Below, piece by piece: positions 4,789 through 5,127 of a stretch of DNA of 5,127 nucleotides (positions are counted from its first letter, which is position 1; each line of letters starts with the position of its first letter). Origin of the DNA: Chloroflexota bacterium. Its GTDB lineage: Bacteria > Chloroflexota > Dehalococcoidia > GIF9 > AB-539-J10. The translations under genes and the position numbers were made by a program. The notes under the pieces are model-generated. The model ran no database searches and was not told the origin of the DNA. It worked only from the letters and a program-made list of their open reading frames with translations. The stretch lies in NCBI GenBank assembly GCA_020346965.1, contig CP070793.1, positions 656,942 through 662,068 on the forward strand. Direction: 5' to 3'.

Positions 4789-5127
4789 TCACAGTTGCAG
4801 ATCTGAGGCGATTCCTTGCATAGCTTCAATCCCCAGTCCGATGAACTCTTCCAGTTCCAGTCCGATTTGCTGGCACTGAGCCACGTGCTCCCGATTGACT
4901 CCAGCGGCGAAACTTTTCTCGCGAAAACGTTTCATAACCGATTTGGTTGTCAATCCACTTAGTTTGTCGGGGCGAACCAGGGCCGCAGCAGTGATAAGTC
5001 CGCTCAAGGAATCAGCACAGAAAAGCGCTTTATCCAGTTTCGTCTCTCGGGAAACGCCGTGAGCTTCGTTGTGACATAAAACGGCATGGACCATCGTCTC
5101 GCTGCCTCCAAGCTCCCTGGCGATGTC
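4789..5127 (-). CDS. HD-superfamily hydrolase (C-terminal part, 5' truncated)
   Basis: The frame is open from the right edge of the window to the TGA at 4789-4791, giving the last 112 residues. The Met at 5094 is internal: eleven more codons, beginning DIARELGG, continue to the edge. Visible blocks are VLCHNEAHGV, the segment KALFCADSLSGLITAAALVRP with the aspartate expected as the last HD metal ligand, then KSVMKRFREKSFAAGVNRE and LGLELEEFIGLGIEAM-type helices near the end. This pattern matches a family of small (about 185-residue) stand-alone predicted HD hydrolases. The HD motif itself lies outside the window. The substrate is unknown; HD proteins of this size are usually metal-dependent phosphohydrolases acting on nucleotides or similar compounds. 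It is followed by its own terminator and is therefore not cotranscribed with the HD-GYP gene. That gene has an HD domain too, but of a different subtype, so neighbourhood alone does not link them. Confidence 0.82.
   Translation of the reverse strand, partial: DIARELGGSETMVHAVLCHNEAHGVSRETKLDKALFCADSLSGLITAAALVRPDKLSGLTTKSVMKRFREKSFAAGVNREHVAQCQQIGLELEEFIGLGIEAMQGIASDLQL

Overview
The window looks like ordinary chromosomal DNA from an anaerobic bacterium of moderate GC content. The best taxonomic hint is the greA gene. Its product carries an extra N-terminal helical domain of about 95 residues in front of a normal Gre factor, an arrangement I associate with Dehalococcoidia and related Chloroflexota. 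A pyruvate/2-oxoacid:ferredoxin oxidoreductase beta subunit at the left edge fits an anaerobic lifestyle. The assignment is an inference from memory of these families; no search was run.

Layout, left to right: (1) the C-terminal half of a porB-like gene on the + strand, cut by the window edge (1-453). (2) A complete tRNA-Ser(GCU) on the - strand (507-598) with its own likely promoter. (3) greA on the - strand (744-1544), starting at GTG, with a strong sigma70-type promoter so close to the start that the mRNA is probably leaderless. (4) A 136-bp divergent intergenic region holding that promoter and a perfect 8-bp inverted repeat flanking its -35 box. (5) A + strand two-gene operon: an exodeoxyribonuclease III/AP endonuclease (1681-2454), joined by an ATGA overlap to a HAD-family phosphatase resembling MtnX (2451-3086). 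(6) A - strand PAS-PAS-HD-GYP protein (3064-4488), probably a cyclic-di-GMP phosphodiesterase, whose 3' end overlaps the phosphatase gene by 23 bp in convergent orientation. (7) A 300-bp intergenic region with candidate promoters for the HD-GYP gene and a terminator for the next gene. (8) The C-terminal part of an HD-superfamily hydrolase on the - strand, cut by the right edge (4789-5127).

The genes belong to unrelated processes: central carbon metabolism, translation, transcript elongation, base-excision repair and second-messenger signalling. Only the exonuclease/phosphatase pair looks like a true operon. I see no mobile element, CRISPR array, toxin-antitoxin pair or defence system. The points most worth following up are the fused N-terminal domain and probable leaderless start of greA, the inverted repeat at its promoter, the translationally coupled nuclease/phosphatase pair, and the degenerate cysteine-rich second PAS domain of the HD-GYP protein.
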